From an uncultured Sphingomonas sp. (GTDB lineage: Bacteria; Pseudomonadota; Alphaproteobacteria; Sphingomonadales; Sphingomonadaceae), in NCBI GenBank assembly GCA_946482655.1, contig CAMLSA010000012.1, positions 1-46,265 of the forward strand: a stretch of DNA of 46,265 bases. Reading direction: 5' to 3'. Numbering within the stretch: the first letter of the stretch is position 1; every line of letters begins with the position of its first letter. Positions 8,601 to 16,896 of this stretch are shown here, in pieces. Position numbers and translations under genes: made by a program. Under the pieces are notes generated by a model. It searched no databases. It worked only from the letters and a program-made list of their open reading frames with translations, and was not told where the DNA came from.

Positions 8601-10851
8601 CGAGACCGAGGGACGCAGTATCGGCGGTGCTGGTGAATATGTTGCCGCCGCTGCCGGCGCCGCCAGTGCTGTCGCCATATCCGCCCGTGCCCAGGGCGGT
8701 CAGGTCCGTCGTGCCCTCGACCGTCATGTCGCCATCGTCGGCCGGGCCGAGAAAGACATCGCCGCCCTTGCCGAGGCCACCCGCGCCCGAGCCGCTTCCG
8801 CCGCTGCCGTTGGCCGAGAGATCGAGGCTGTTGAAACCGGTGATGCCCGAGCCGCCGATCTGGATTTGGCCGCCGGTGCCCGCGCCGCCGGAGCCGCCGG
8901 AGCCGAACCCGCCGTTGCCGCTGGCGTTGGCCACGACCATGCTGTTGGCGTTCAGCCCCCCCAGGCCATCGGCCGATATGAAGATGCTGCCGGCATCGCC
9001 CGCGCCGCCGGACAGGCCGTTGCCGCCGAAACCGTTCGCGGTGGCGAAGATATCGACCGGCGTCAGGTCCTCACCAAGATCGATCAGGCCGCCGTCAGCC
9101 CACATCTCGACGTAGGATTGGAGCGGACCGCCGTCGTCCGGGAGGACCGACAGCGCCGCGCCGCCGGTGCCGGTGCTGCTGGCACCGCCAAAGGAGCTCG
9201 CATCGAGCGTGATCTGTCCTTCCGGAACGACGATCAGGCCGCCCGAGGTCGCGCGGATGCTGACGGTGCCGCCGCGTCCGACGCCGCCCGTTCCCGACGT
9301 TGCGCCGCCGCCGGTGCCCAGCGCCGTGAGGGCTATTCCGCTGGCGACATCCTGTCCGGTGCCGAAGTTGATCGTGCCGTTCGACGCCGACACGAAGATG
9401 TTGCCGCCGCGGCCGAGCGCCCCGGTGCCACCGGTGCCGTTGGACGTGGCGTCGAGGCTGGATCCGAAATCGATGTTGCCGCCGGAGGCGACGATGTTGA
9501 TCGATCCGCCGGTCCCGCTCGAGCTGCCGAATCCTGTCCCGCTGGCATTGAGATCTACGTCGCCCGCGAAATGAAGCGCGGGACTGCTGCCGCTGCCGGT
9601 GTTCGTCAGGGTGATGTCACCGCCCTGCGCCGCGCCCGATCGCGCCGCGCTGCTGTTAATCGTGAGATCGCCCTGGAAGAGCCCACCCGACGAACCGCCG
9701 TTGATCGTGACGTTCGCCCCGTCCGAGGTGATCAGGACATCGCCGTCGAATGTGCCGCCCGAGATGGTGAGCGGCACGCTGGCCTGGGCATAGACCGGGC
9801 CGTCGAACGTGCCGCCGGTGACGCTGACAGCCCCCGAGCCGGCGCCCGCGGAGACGGCACCGATCGCATCGACCGACACCGAGGAGATGTCGCGGCCGGC
9901 CGACAAGACGATTCCCTGGTCGGTGACCTGCGCGCTGCCGGCGAGCTGAAATCCCAGGCTGCCGTTCGTCAGCAGCATCGAGATGGCCGTGTTCTTAGGC
10001 ACCGCGACCAGATAGGCGGCACGGCTGGTGCCCGCCTCCGCCACATTTATCGTGGTTGCTCCGCTGTGCGTGATCGCCGCTCCGGCGGTCGTGCCGCCGC
10101 CGGTGGGGATAGTGATATCGAAGAGGCCGTTGCTGATGGTGAGGTCCGCCTGCTCCGCCGCGACATAGGCTACGCTGCCACCCGAGGCTGTGGCCGAACC
10201 GGTTGTCACGGTGCCGTCCTGAACGATCTTGGGGGCAATAACCGCGACGTAGTTGCTAGCCTTCACTTCATCCGACTGCACGGCGATGCTGGCATTGGCA
10301 TCGCTGGGATCGAATGTCTCGAAAGACAGGGCTGATTCGCCGAAGCCGCCATCGACGGTAGTCAGCAACAGACCCCCGACGTCGATCGTTGCGCTCGATC
10401 CCACCAATATGCCGTTCGGACTGTAGAACCAGATATTGCCTACCGCGGAGCCCGTTGTCGTGATCGAGCCGTTGAGCGATATGATGTCGGCCGACACGTT
10501 CGGAGTGACGCGGTTGAGCACCGTGTAACCTGCGGCGCCCGCGCCACTGCCGCTGAAGATGACGCTGTTGCCCATCGGAAGGAAATCAGTGAAGCCGTCC
10601 GCGCTAGCCGCGCCGTCGGTGTTCCACTCGATCACCGCCGTCGGCTCGTTGACACTGATCAAGTCGTTGTCCACGCTGATCGTGACGTTGCCGCTCGGGG
10701 TGCCGACTCCGACAAAACCCGCACCCACCGCCTTTGCGCCCGGCATCGCGATCATGGTGGCGACGGCGAGTATTGAGGTGAGCATCCGGTCACGCCGATA
10801 AAGCAAGCGGCGGCGCTCGGCGGCAAACGGATCGGAAGCTACATTACGCAT
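5623..10851 (-). CDS. haemagglutinin-like TPS exoprotein (TpsA), Gly-rich
   Basis: This is a 1742-aa secreted protein. The first 41 residues are an extended signal peptide: a charged leader of about 22 residues, then a hydrophobic core ending MPGAKA. A TPS/FHA-like N-terminal domain follows (about 45-175), containing FYSPNGILVGSSATIDVGG, the NPNGI-type block recognised by TpsB partners. The bulk is beta-helix-like Gly/Ala-rich repeats built around GGxGxGG, then a proline-rich linker (about 1520-1585) of 14-residue units made of VEE plus eleven prolines, a Ser/Gly tract and an acidic tail. The gene starts one base after the transporter's stop and its own stop overlaps the CHAT gene. The long open frames opposite it are a by-product of the repetitive Gly codons. 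Confidence 0.9.
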   Translation of the reverse strand: MRNVASDPFAAERRRLLYRRDRMLTSILAVATMIAMPGAKAVGAGFVGVGTPSGNVTISVDNDLISVNEPTAVIEWNTDGAASADGFTDFLPMGNSVIFSGSGAGAAGYTVLNRVTPNVSADIISLNGSITTTGSAVGNIWFYSPNGILVGSSATIDVGGLLLTTVDGGFGESALSFETFDPSDANASIAVQSDEVKASNYVAVIAPKIVQDGTVTTGSATASGGSVAYVAAEQADLTISNGLFDITIPTGGGTTAGAAITHSGATTINVAEAGTSRAAYLVAVPKNTAISMLLTNGSLGFQLAGSAQVTDQGIVLSAGRDISSVSVDAIGAVSAGAGSGAVSVTGGTFDGPVYAQASVPLTISGGTFDGDVLITSDGANVTINGGSSGGLFQGDLTINSSAARSGAAQGGDITLTNTGSGSSPALHFAGDVDLNASGTGFGSSSGTGGSINIVASGGNIDFGSSLDATSNGTGGTGALGRGGNIFVSASNGTINFGTGQDVASGIALTALGTGGGATSGTGGVGRGGTVSIRATSGGLIVVPEGQITLDASSFGGASSTGTGGAALSVLPDDGGPLQSYVEMWADGGLIDLGEDLTPVDIFATANGFGGNGLSGGAGDAGSIFISADGLGGLNANSMVVANASGNGGFGSGGSGGAGTGGQIQIGGSGITGFNSLDLSANGSGGSGSGAGGLGKGGDVFLGPADDGDMTVEGTTDLTALGTGGYGDSTGGAGSGGNIFTSTADTASLGLEGTFFADASGWGANSEGGTGGAGTGGAVDIFAIGGTITLGGGVTLLANAEGGTGGDGGDALTVRGTQSVQPQGFVSIHGGAGSVAITGNVSMSSTSTAGDGYSGDAGSAEGGQAGIYRDAGGNVSITGAVTMNVGANGGDTSEVDGAGSATGGDAGIFAKGGGTGSILITGPLQVNADAQGGFGISESDAPGGAATGGSFHIDASDSSTVTLNNMLTVYASGYGGGSETQGGAGTGGDIALGFGSGALQLHDILLFADGDGGDGLDGGGAGQGGSAVVITQTAGGQITIDGYADLYARGFGGGSLQGTAGSGTGGKAGFEATRGTINVNDLAYADASGIGGLGYQGGDGFGGKPVSEEFGGAFADAFSGTLNFNGQASSGNCNECFAPSFGSLTLIAAGHGGGSLANAAGVVGQGGNGTGGHAEIFGGTSISSPTNSVVTANSIYVDVTGTGGDGGQIVLDGTTAGAGGDGIGGRALVAAESGYGRLDLGAADVNAFGVGGFGGEGGGGESPYVGNGGAGGDGVGGSIQLGTISGPASAPTGGESLFADVTLTAVGIGGDGGIGAPGNDSPPGTDGGDGGMGGIGTGGDILVNAFGGNTDIGILHMFAVGQVGAGGSGGPAGAGGVAGTNGANGQGIGGQTNLRVTPRSGATTIPGSLDIAEILADASGSPGASEVGATRAGTFSVTNTGGMLNVSGSSTFVAFGDSAASASNDYSSTGGNQFSTSGGTTTFQTGVTIFAQGPVSFIASPQGSLSLVPCSLNESTCSAPSTPTSPPPPVEEPSPPPPPPPPPVEEPPPPPPPPPPPVEEPPPPPPPPPPPVEEPPPPPPPPGEEVREVVETVTMETTKITSSIQSSLTGTRVAGGSVGSSGGGLGAGTTGGSTGSSTSSSGSSSSSSSGSNSSGGGSSAAAAASDSGGEDSGGSTADEGGDEESAEAGSDASGASVGNPNVLVDTSTIGGTTQQIDTPITSTGNSSLWSGSDGLGDTPGGGE
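6105..6285 (-). repeat. tandem 42-bp repeats encoding VEE-polyproline units
   Basis: Inside the adhesin gene, about four copies of a 42-base unit (CTCTTCCACCGGGGGC followed by GGAGGC-type triplets on the plus strand) encode 14-residue blocks of Val-Glu-Glu plus a polyproline run. Copies differ by only a few bases, and an incomplete copy lies at each side. This tract is prone to copy-number change and to assembly error. Confidence 0.9.
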
Positions 10852-10852
10852 A

Positions 10853-12754
10853 TCAATTGTCCCACGGCCAAAGCTTTGAGGTCAACGAAATCAGGAAACG
10901 CGGATCCTTGTTGCGGGTCTGGAGCCCGGCCGCCTTCAGCGGAATGGCGACCGTCCCGTCGATCCGGAAACGGTTGTTGAGCAGCGCGCGGAAGCCGCCG
11001 CCGACCGACACGACGAAGTCCCGGTCGGTGATCGTCCTGACGGTGTTGGCGACGGGGCCCGGCGCACTGACCTTGTCCCAGGTCAGCGCCAGGTCGGTGA
11101 AGACGAACGGTAACACCGACAGGTTGACCCTTGGTAAAGGCGCGACGCGCGGGAAGCGCAGCTCGAAGCTGCTGCCGAGACCGTGATCGCCGGTGATCAC
11201 GCCCGGATCATAGCCGCGACCGACCGAGAAGTTGCCCGCCGAATATTCCTCGAAGCTGAACAGACGGGTGAAGGCATATTGGGCGCGCGGCTGGGCGGCG
11301 ATCCAGAAACCCCGGCTTAGATTATATTCGAGCGAGGCGGACGCCCGGATCAGCGTGGAGGTCGGATCGCCGTCGCCGCGGCTCGGGCCGACATAGCCCG
11401 GCGGAGCGACGGCGGGGATCTTCGTCGCGCCGAAGATGTCGAGGCCCTGGCGGAATTCGACCGAGCCCGACGCGCGCCACATCGGAACGCGGCGCTCCGA
11501 AACGTCGGCGGCGTCCATGTCGAGGCGCAGGAAGCCGACGCGCAGGCGATCGCGCGACAGGTCCTGGTCGATGCCCGCTCCGCCGCCGGCCGGGATCGCC
11601 TTGAAGTTGACCGTCTGGTTCAGATAGTCGAGACCGGCCGCGCCGACGAGGCTGAAACCCTGGGTGCGGATCCACGGGTAGCGGACTTCGCCGGTCGCGA
11701 ACAATGTGCGCGCGGTCAGCTTGGGCGCGCTGAAATTGGCGATGCCGATCGAGGGTTCCGACCAGGCATAGGTGAAGTTGCCGCCGACGGTGAGCCCGTC
11801 ATTGCCGAGCTTGGTTTCATAGCCGAGCTGGACGACCTGCTGTTCCTTGAAATCGGCGGTGCTCGATACCGAGGCGCTCAGCCGGTCGCCGCCGAGCAGG
11901 CCATAATATTGCGCCGCGACCTGGCCGGTCCAGCGGCCCGAGCTGTGCGACGAGAAATTCTGCAGGCCCGCGCTCACCTCGAGCGGGGTGCGGACCACGC
12001 TGATCTCCCCGACCAGCTCGCCGGGCGCGCCGCCCGCCGGCTTGAGCGCGAGCCGGACCTCATAACCGGGCACGTCACGCGACAGCAGCAGATAGCGCTC
12101 GGCGGTGAAGCGGTTGAAGACCTTCTCCTCGGTCAGGTGCGAGAGATAGCCGGCGAGCAGCTTTTCGGCACTGCCGGCATCGCCGCGCACGCGGATCGCC
12201 ACGATCTTGGCGAACAGCACCTCGAACCTGACGACGCCGTTCTCGATCTTCTGAACCGGCACCTGGACCGCCGCCAGATAACCCTTGGCACGCAGCGCCG
12301 TGGCCGCGGCGTCGCGAATCGTGCAGATCGTGCTGATCGGCTTGTCGGGGCCGAGCAGCGAGGCATAGCTCGCCTTGAGTTCCTCGGCGCTGATGCCCTG
12401 GAGATTGTTGAACCGGGCTTCGCGGATGTCGGTCCGGATATCGGCATAGGCGGGTGCGTCGAGCGCGCAGGGCGCACGTTCGATGTCGCCATCCACCGTA
12501 AGACGGGCCGAGCGCGGGGCCTGCGAGTCGGTGCGGCGATCGATTTCCTCGCGAGTCGGCGCGATCTGCTGCGGCGCCACCGGCGGCGGCACGGCCTGTG
12601 CCAAAGCAGCTTGATGTGATGCAGTAGCGAAAAGCAGCGTCGAGACGACCGCTGCCGAAAGAAGCGACTTGCGCAAAACAGCCCCCGAATACCCCGTGCC
12701 GGCGAACCCCTCCGCCGGGCAGCCTGTCTTAGCGGTGATCGGCCCGATTGTCAT
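10853..12754 (-). CDS. TpsB/ShlB-family outer-membrane transporter
   Basis: This is the 633-aa two-partner-secretion transporter, an Omp85-superfamily 16-stranded barrel with periplasmic POTRA domains that exports the TpsA protein encoded next to it. The signal peptide core (LLSAAVVSTLLFATASHQAALAQA) lies at about 31-54. A Pro-rich linker follows, then POTRA-like sequence at about 85-260 and the barrel to the end. A TTG codon at 12676 (residue 27), preceded by GGGGG, would give a more normal signal peptide start and 607 aa; I consider that start likely. Cys96 and Cys144 lie in the first POTRA region and could pair. One base separates its stop from the adhesin start. The riboswitch region upstream points the other way. 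Confidence 0.88.
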   Translation of the reverse strand: MTIGPITAKTGCPAEGFAGTGYSGAVLRKSLLSAAVVSTLLFATASHQAALAQAVPPPVAPQQIAPTREEIDRRTDSQAPRSARLTVDGDIERAPCALDAPAYADIRTDIREARFNNLQGISAEELKASYASLLGPDKPISTICTIRDAAATALRAKGYLAAVQVPVQKIENGVVRFEVLFAKIVAIRVRGDAGSAEKLLAGYLSHLTEEKVFNRFTAERYLLLSRDVPGYEVRLALKPAGGAPGELVGEISVVRTPLEVSAGLQNFSSHSSGRWTGQVAAQYYGLLGGDRLSASVSSTADFKEQQVVQLGYETKLGNDGLTVGGNFTYAWSEPSIGIANFSAPKLTARTLFATGEVRYPWIRTQGFSLVGAAGLDYLNQTVNFKAIPAGGGAGIDQDLSRDRLRVGFLRLDMDAADVSERRVPMWRASGSVEFRQGLDIFGATKIPAVAPPGYVGPSRGDGDPTSTLIRASASLEYNLSRGFWIAAQPRAQYAFTRLFSFEEYSAGNFSVGRGYDPGVITGDHGLGSSFELRFPRVAPLPRVNLSVLPFVFTDLALTWDKVSAPGPVANTVRTITDRDFVVSVGGGFRALLNNRFRIDGTVAIPLKAAGLQTRNKDPRFLISLTSKLWPWDN

Positions 12755-12899
12755 GGGGAATCACAAGATCGATCAGTGCCTTGTGCAGATTGCGATGTCC
12801 GTCCCAACAAGGGAGCCGGTCGATACGGGTCCGGCCAACCGTTCGCTCGCCGCCACGAGCCGCTTGCGGCGATCGCCGGCCACGGGTAGATGCCGCGCT

Positions 12900-13081
12900 G
12901 CGACAGGTTCCCGGAGACGGGAATAAAGGGAATTCGGAAAGCGGGTTGGTCCCGCCGGCCGAAGCTGCCCCCGCAACTGTGATCGGAGAGCGATCGCCCA
13001 ACAGCGTCACTGGATGTCTCGAGCATCCGGGAAGGCCGGGCGAGCCGCGACGACCCGAAAGCCAGGAAACCTGCCTGTCGC
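12900..13081 (+). promoter_or_regulatory. adenosylcobalamin (B12) riboswitch
   Basis: This is a cobalamin riboswitch in the leader of the TonB receptor gene. The closing helix P1 is perfect: GCGACAGG (12900-12907) pairs with CCTGTCGC (13074-13081). The conserved B12 box AGCCAGGAAACCTGCC is at 13060-13075. The core block GCCCCCGCAACTGT is at about 12967-12980, matching the family's GCCCCGCAACTGT. The ribosome site of the receptor gene is about 130 bases downstream, and the expected effect is repression of the receptor when coenzyme B12 is abundant. Confidence 0.93.
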
Positions 13082-13223
13082 GGTCGTTCCATCATGCGGG
13101 CGGGGTGCACCACATGATCGAGGCAAAACCTCGCGTGACGACGTTCGACTGGGGTCGTGCGCGGGGGCTGTTGATCCATTTTCCGCAAGCGGCCCCAATG
13201 GCTTGATCCATTGGAGGAATTCC

Positions 13224-15104
13224 ATGCGGACGTTCAACATAACCCTGATCGCGGTGCTGGCGCTGTTGCCCGCCGCCGCCCATGGCGAAGACATCGGCAG
13301 TGACGAGGACCAGATCGTCGTCACCGCCAGCCGGTACGAGAAGAAGCTGTCCGAGATCGGCCAGTCGATCGCCGTGATCGACCGGCAGCTCATCGAGCAG
13401 CGCCAGACGACCTCGGTCGCCGACCTGATCCGCACCACCCCTGGAGTGACGCTCGCGCGCAACGGCGGGCCGGGCGGGTTCACCAGCATCTTCATCCGCG
13501 GCGCCCAGAGCGAGCAGACGGTCGCATTGATCGACGGGGTCAAGCTCAACGATCCCTCCTCGCCGGCGGGAGGATTCAATTTCTCCGATCTGCTGACCGA
13601 CTCGATCGACCGGATCGAGATCCTGCGCGGGCCGCAGTCGGTGCTGTGGGGCAGTCAGGCGATCGGCGGTGTGGTCAACCTGATCACCCGGCAGCCGACC
13701 GGGGCGCTGAGCGTCCGCGCCACCGGCGAATATGGCAGCCATGACGAGGGGCATCTGACCGGCAACGTCTCGGGGACGGCCGGCCCGCTCGCGTTCAGCG
13801 CGGGGGCGGGCTATCTCACCACCGACGGCATATCGGTGTTCGATCGCGCGCTCGGAGCGACCGAGCGCGACGGCTATCGTCTGTTCGGCGCCAACACGAA
13901 GGCGGTCGTGACCTTGAACGACAGCGTCTCGGTCGACCTGCGCGGCTTCTATACCAGGAGCAAGGTCGATCTCGACGGCTTCGCACCGCCGACCTTCGCC
14001 TTTGGCGACACCCGCGAATATCAGCGCCAGGAACAGATCGTCGGCTATGCCGGACTCAACGCCGCGCTGCTGGACGGGCGGCTCAAGAATCGCCTTGCAG
14101 TCTCCTACGCGCTGGTCGACCGCGACAGCTATGATCCGACCCAGACGCCGAGCCGCACCCTGCGGGGCAGGGGCCGCAACGTCCGCTACGAATATCAGGG
14201 CATCGTCGACGTCACCGACTGGGCGCCCGCGACCTTCGGCGCCGAGCATCAGAAGGAATATTACCGCACCTTCGACACCTTTTCGGGCCTGCAGCGCCGC
14301 CGGGCGAATACCGACAGCATCTATGGCGACCTGCACCTGAAACCTGTGGAGGGCCTCAGCCTGGGCGCTGGAATCCGCTACGACGATCATAGCGGCTTTG
14401 GCAGCGCCACCACCAAGAGCGCCGACGTCTCCTGGTCGCCGAACCATGGCAACACGCGGATTCGGGCGAGCTATGGCGAAGGCTTCAAGGCACCGTCGCT
14501 CTATCAGCTTTACGGCGACTTCGGCGATCCCACGCTGGTGCCCGAGAAGGCGAGAGGCTGGGACGCGGGGATCACCCAGCGGCTGCTCGATGGCGCTATC
14601 GAGCTGAGCGCCACCTATTTCGCCCGCAAGGTCCGCAACCAGATCGACTTCGATCTCAGCAGCTTCACCTACGGCAATCTGGCCCGCGTCCGGGCGCGCG
14701 GCGTCGAGCTGGAGCTGCGGCTGCGGCCGGCGGACGGCTTCACCGTCGAGGCCAACTACACCTACACCAAATCCGTCAACCGCCAGCGCGGCGACGGCAA
14801 TTTCGGCAACGATCTCGCGCGCCGGCCGCGCCACGGCATCAATGTCTCGGCCGACTACCGCTGGCCGTTCGGGCTCGAGACCGGCGCGACCGTCACCCAT
14901 GTCTCGCACAGCTTTGACGATGCCGGCAATCTCAGCCGGCTCGAGGGCTATGTGCTGGTCGATCTGCGCGCATCCTGGCCGGTCACGCCCGATGTCGAGC
15001 TGTTCGGCCGGATCGAGAACCTGTTCGACGAACGCTACCAGACCGCGTTCCGATATGGGCAGGAACGCCGGACCGCCTCAGCCGGCGTCCGCCTGAGCTA
15101 CTGA
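13224..15104 (+). CDS. btuB: BtuB-like TonB-dependent cobalamin receptor
   Basis: This is a 626-aa outer-membrane receptor that takes up corrinoids with energy from TonB/ExbBD. The signal peptide ends near PAAAHG-ED, the TonB box is DQIVVTA (about 29-35), the plug has IRTTPGV, FIRGAQSEQTVALIDGV and RIEILRGPQSVLWGSQAIGGVVN, and the barrel ends in aromatic Tyr after SAGVRLSY. The ATG at 13224 follows a good GGAGG site with 8-base spacing; the same frame is open from 13014, but that segment lies within the riboswitch. Control by the upstream riboswitch makes cobalamin, rather than iron, the likely substrate. A strong hairpin follows the stop. No btuFCD genes are in the window. Confidence 0.92.
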   Translation: MRTFNITLIAVLALLPAAAHGEDIGSDEDQIVVTASRYEKKLSEIGQSIAVIDRQLIEQRQTTSVADLIRTTPGVTLARNGGPGGFTSIFIRGAQSEQTVALIDGVKLNDPSSPAGGFNFSDLLTDSIDRIEILRGPQSVLWGSQAIGGVVNLITRQPTGALSVRATGEYGSHDEGHLTGNVSGTAGPLAFSAGAGYLTTDGISVFDRALGATERDGYRLFGANTKAVVTLNDSVSVDLRGFYTRSKVDLDGFAPPTFAFGDTREYQRQEQIVGYAGLNAALLDGRLKNRLAVSYALVDRDSYDPTQTPSRTLRGRGRNVRYEYQGIVDVTDWAPATFGAEHQKEYYRTFDTFSGLQRRRANTDSIYGDLHLKPVEGLSLGAGIRYDDHSGFGSATTKSADVSWSPNHGNTRIRASYGEGFKAPSLYQLYGDFGDPTLVPEKARGWDAGITQRLLDGAIELSATYFARKVRNQIDFDLSSFTYGNLARVRARGVELELRLRPADGFTVEANYTYTKSVNRQRGDGNFGNDLARRPRHGINVSADYRWPFGLETGATVTHVSHSFDDAGNLSRLEGYVLVDLRASWPVTPDVELFGRIENLFDERYQTAFRYGQERRTASAGVRLSY

Positions 15105-15111
15105 GCCAAGG

Positions 15112-15152
15112 GGACAGGACCGGCGGCGGGCTATCGGCCGCCGGTCCTGTCC
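15112..15152 (+). terminator. strong hairpin after btuB
   Basis: A perfect 16-bp stem is formed by GGACAGGACCGGCGGC (15112-15127) and its complement at 15137-15152, with a 9-base loop. There is no clear U-run, but its position 7 bases after the stop codon makes a terminator or RNA 3'-end stabiliser likely. Confidence 0.7.
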
Positions 15153-15362
15153 GCCGCGGGCGATCGCGCGAGGCCGGCGTCGCGAACGGCTGCTTCGGAT
15201 TGGGGACAAAGCAGCTGCGGAGCCACGCGTGGATCTGCCTGCGGCCCGCATTCCTATACGGCGATCGGCACGGGCCGAGCATTGCGTTGATCTACGATAA
15301 GGGAAAGCCCCTAGACCCCGATGCCGCGAGATTTGTGCCTTCAGGCCGAATCAGGATCGCGA

Positions 15363-15980
15363 CTATTTGACGGGCCAGCCCGCGATGGCGGTGATGCGGA
15401 TCGCGGCAAGGATCGACGGCGCGTCGAGTGCCGTCAGGGCGCGGGCGCGGTGGATCTGCACTGTGCGCGGGTCGAGCGACATGGCCGCCGCGATGTCCTG
15501 GTTGGTCCGGCCGAGGACCAGTCCCGCCAGTATCTCGGCCTCGACCGGGTTCAACCTGGCAATTCGCGCGCGCGCATCGGCAACCAGATCCGGACGTTCG
15601 ACACCGTTCTCGATCTGGTAGAAGGCACGCTCGATCGCATCGAGCAGCGGCCGCATCTCGTATGGCTTGTACAGAAAATCGACCGCGCCCGCCCTGAAGG
15701 CCTCGATCGCCACCGAGGGATCGCCGAACCCGGTAACGACGATCATGCGGAAGCCCGGACGTCCCGACAGCGCGTGCATCACCTCGATCCCGCCGGCCCC
15801 TTCGAGCTGGAGGTCGAGCGCGACGCAGCCGGGCTCGAGACCGTCGAGGTCGGCGAGAAAAATGTCGCCGTTACGATATTCGCGGCATTCCAGATCGCCA
15901 TGCGCCTGAACCAGGCTGACGATAGACGCCCGGACGACCGCCTCGTCGTCGACGACATATAATATCCGCCTTGCCGTCAT
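15363..15980 (-). CDS. FixJ-family response regulator
   Basis: This is a 205-aa two-component regulator with an N-terminal receiver (about 5-120) and a C-terminal LuxR/FixJ-type helix-turn-helix. The receiver has the acidic pair Asp11-Asp12, the phospho-acceptor Asp56 in ALDLQL, Thr83 in VVTGFG and Lys105 in LYKP. The DNA-binding part runs from about 140 (LNPVEAEILAGLVLGRTNQDIAAAMSLD) with recognition helix PRTVQIHRAR. No histidine kinase lies next to it, so it is an orphan here and its signal and targets are unknown. It is transcribed away from the cheY-like operon, and the two share a long upstream region. All key receiver residues are present, so it should be phosphorylatable. Confidence 0.9.
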   Translation of the reverse strand: MTARRILYVVDDEAVVRASIVSLVQAHGDLECREYRNGDIFLADLDGLEPGCVALDLQLEGAGGIEVMHALSGRPGFRMIVVTGFGDPSVAIEAFRAGAVDFLYKPYEMRPLLDAIERAFYQIENGVERPDLVADARARIARLNPVEAEILAGLVLGRTNQDIAAAMSLDPRTVQIHRARALTALDAPSILAAIRITAIAGWPVK

Positions 15981-16505
15981 GGTGTGACAGCACCCATGCG
16001 CTCTCTCATCCCCTGCGCCAAAAGCTTCGCATTTCTAGATAGTTACCGCCTATTCCCGGCCGCGCAACAAAAAGCTCAAAAAAATTAGGTTACGCCGCAG
16101 AAACAAAGCAGTCGATCCGCCAGCGGGCTGTCTTGCTCGTCGGCATCGCGAAGCTGATCCCAAGCTTTTCCTGAAGACGTTCAGTTCGTTCCGATCCCCT
16201 GTTGGACGAATTTCGCCACTCGTGTCACAAAAAAGGGACTTCTACAAAAGAAAATGTCTGTATTGCCAAGGAAATATGTTATTTTATTTCAATATGTGCA
16301 TGATTGACGTGGATTCATCTCTTCGTTGCCAACTCATGTCCGGCACTCTCCTCGCGGGAGCGGAACCGGCGGCAAAAACCCGCTATAGGAAACGCGTCCA
16401 CGCCTGCTCCCCCGGATTTTTACCTAGCACGAGCGGACGTGGAAACGCGCTGTTAACGGGTTCGCGGTAGGAAAGGGCACGGGCGACAAGCCTTCGCAAT
16501 CGGGG
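15981..16505 (+). other. divergent intergenic region, 525 bases
   Basis: This stretch separates the FixJ-type regulator (left) from the cheY operon (right). It is clearly more AT-rich than its surroundings around 16225-16320. No conserved coding sequence or RNA fold was recognised; the short open frames there look random. It presumably holds promoters for both sides, but no site can be named with confidence. Confidence 0.5.
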
Positions 16506-16883
16506 ATGATGCGCGTGCCCAAGCTGATTTTGACGGTGGACGACTCGCCCAGCATCCGGATGCTGCTCCGCTTCGCATTGTCGGGGCAGGGCTATTCGGT
16601 CGCCGAAGCCGAGGATGGTCTCGCCGCGCTCGAATGGCTCGCGGCGAACGATCGGCCCGATTTGATGATCACCGACATCAACATGCCGCGAATGGACGGT
16701 TTCGATCTGGTCGAGACGGTACGGTCGCAAGGATCGTACGGCGACATGCCGATCCTCGTCCTCTCCACCGAAAGCTCCGACGACAAGGTCGATCGCGCCC
16801 GGCAGGCCGGTGCCGACGGCTGGATCGTCAAACCCTTCGACCCCGCGCAGCTCGTCTCGGCGATCCGCCAGGCCGCCCCCTAA
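16506..16883 (+). CDS. cheY: CheY-like single-domain response regulator
   Basis: This is a 125-aa stand-alone receiver protein. Acidic residues Asp12-Asp13, phospho-acceptor Asp57 (MITDINMPRMDG), Ser87/Thr88 in VLSTESS and Lys109 in VKPFDP are all in place. In family members it binds the flagellar switch or acts as a phosphate sink. It is followed after 13 bases by a CheB-like gene with its own Shine-Dalgarno, so the two form an operon. Met1 and Met2 are both possible starts. No cheA or receptor gene is present nearby, so this is a small satellite chemotaxis or signalling unit rather than a full che operon. Confidence 0.88.
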   Translation: MMRVPKLILTVDDSPSIRMLLRFALSGQGYSVAEAEDGLAALEWLAANDRPDLMITDINMPRMDGFDLVETVRSQGSYGDMPILVLSTESSDDKVDRARQAGADGWIVKPFDPAQLVSAIRQAAP

Positions 16884-16896
16884 TGGAGGCCGCCGC

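Noticed and set aside
6436..10335. 1299-codon open frame on the plus strand opposite the adhesin gene
   Set aside because: It mirrors the Gly/Ala-rich repeats of the adhesin, has low-complexity Arg/Ala composition and no recognisable domain; GC-rich repeats keep the opposite frame open by chance.
13014..13223. N-terminal extension of the TonB receptor frame
   Set aside because: It lies across the riboswitch and lacks a signal peptide; the ATG at 13224 has a strong ribosome site and a signal peptide.
13092..14909. 605-codon open frame opposite the TonB receptor
   Set aside because: Antisense shadow of a gene with clear plug, barrel and TonB-box motifs; its product is Arg/Ala/Gly-rich without any family resemblance.
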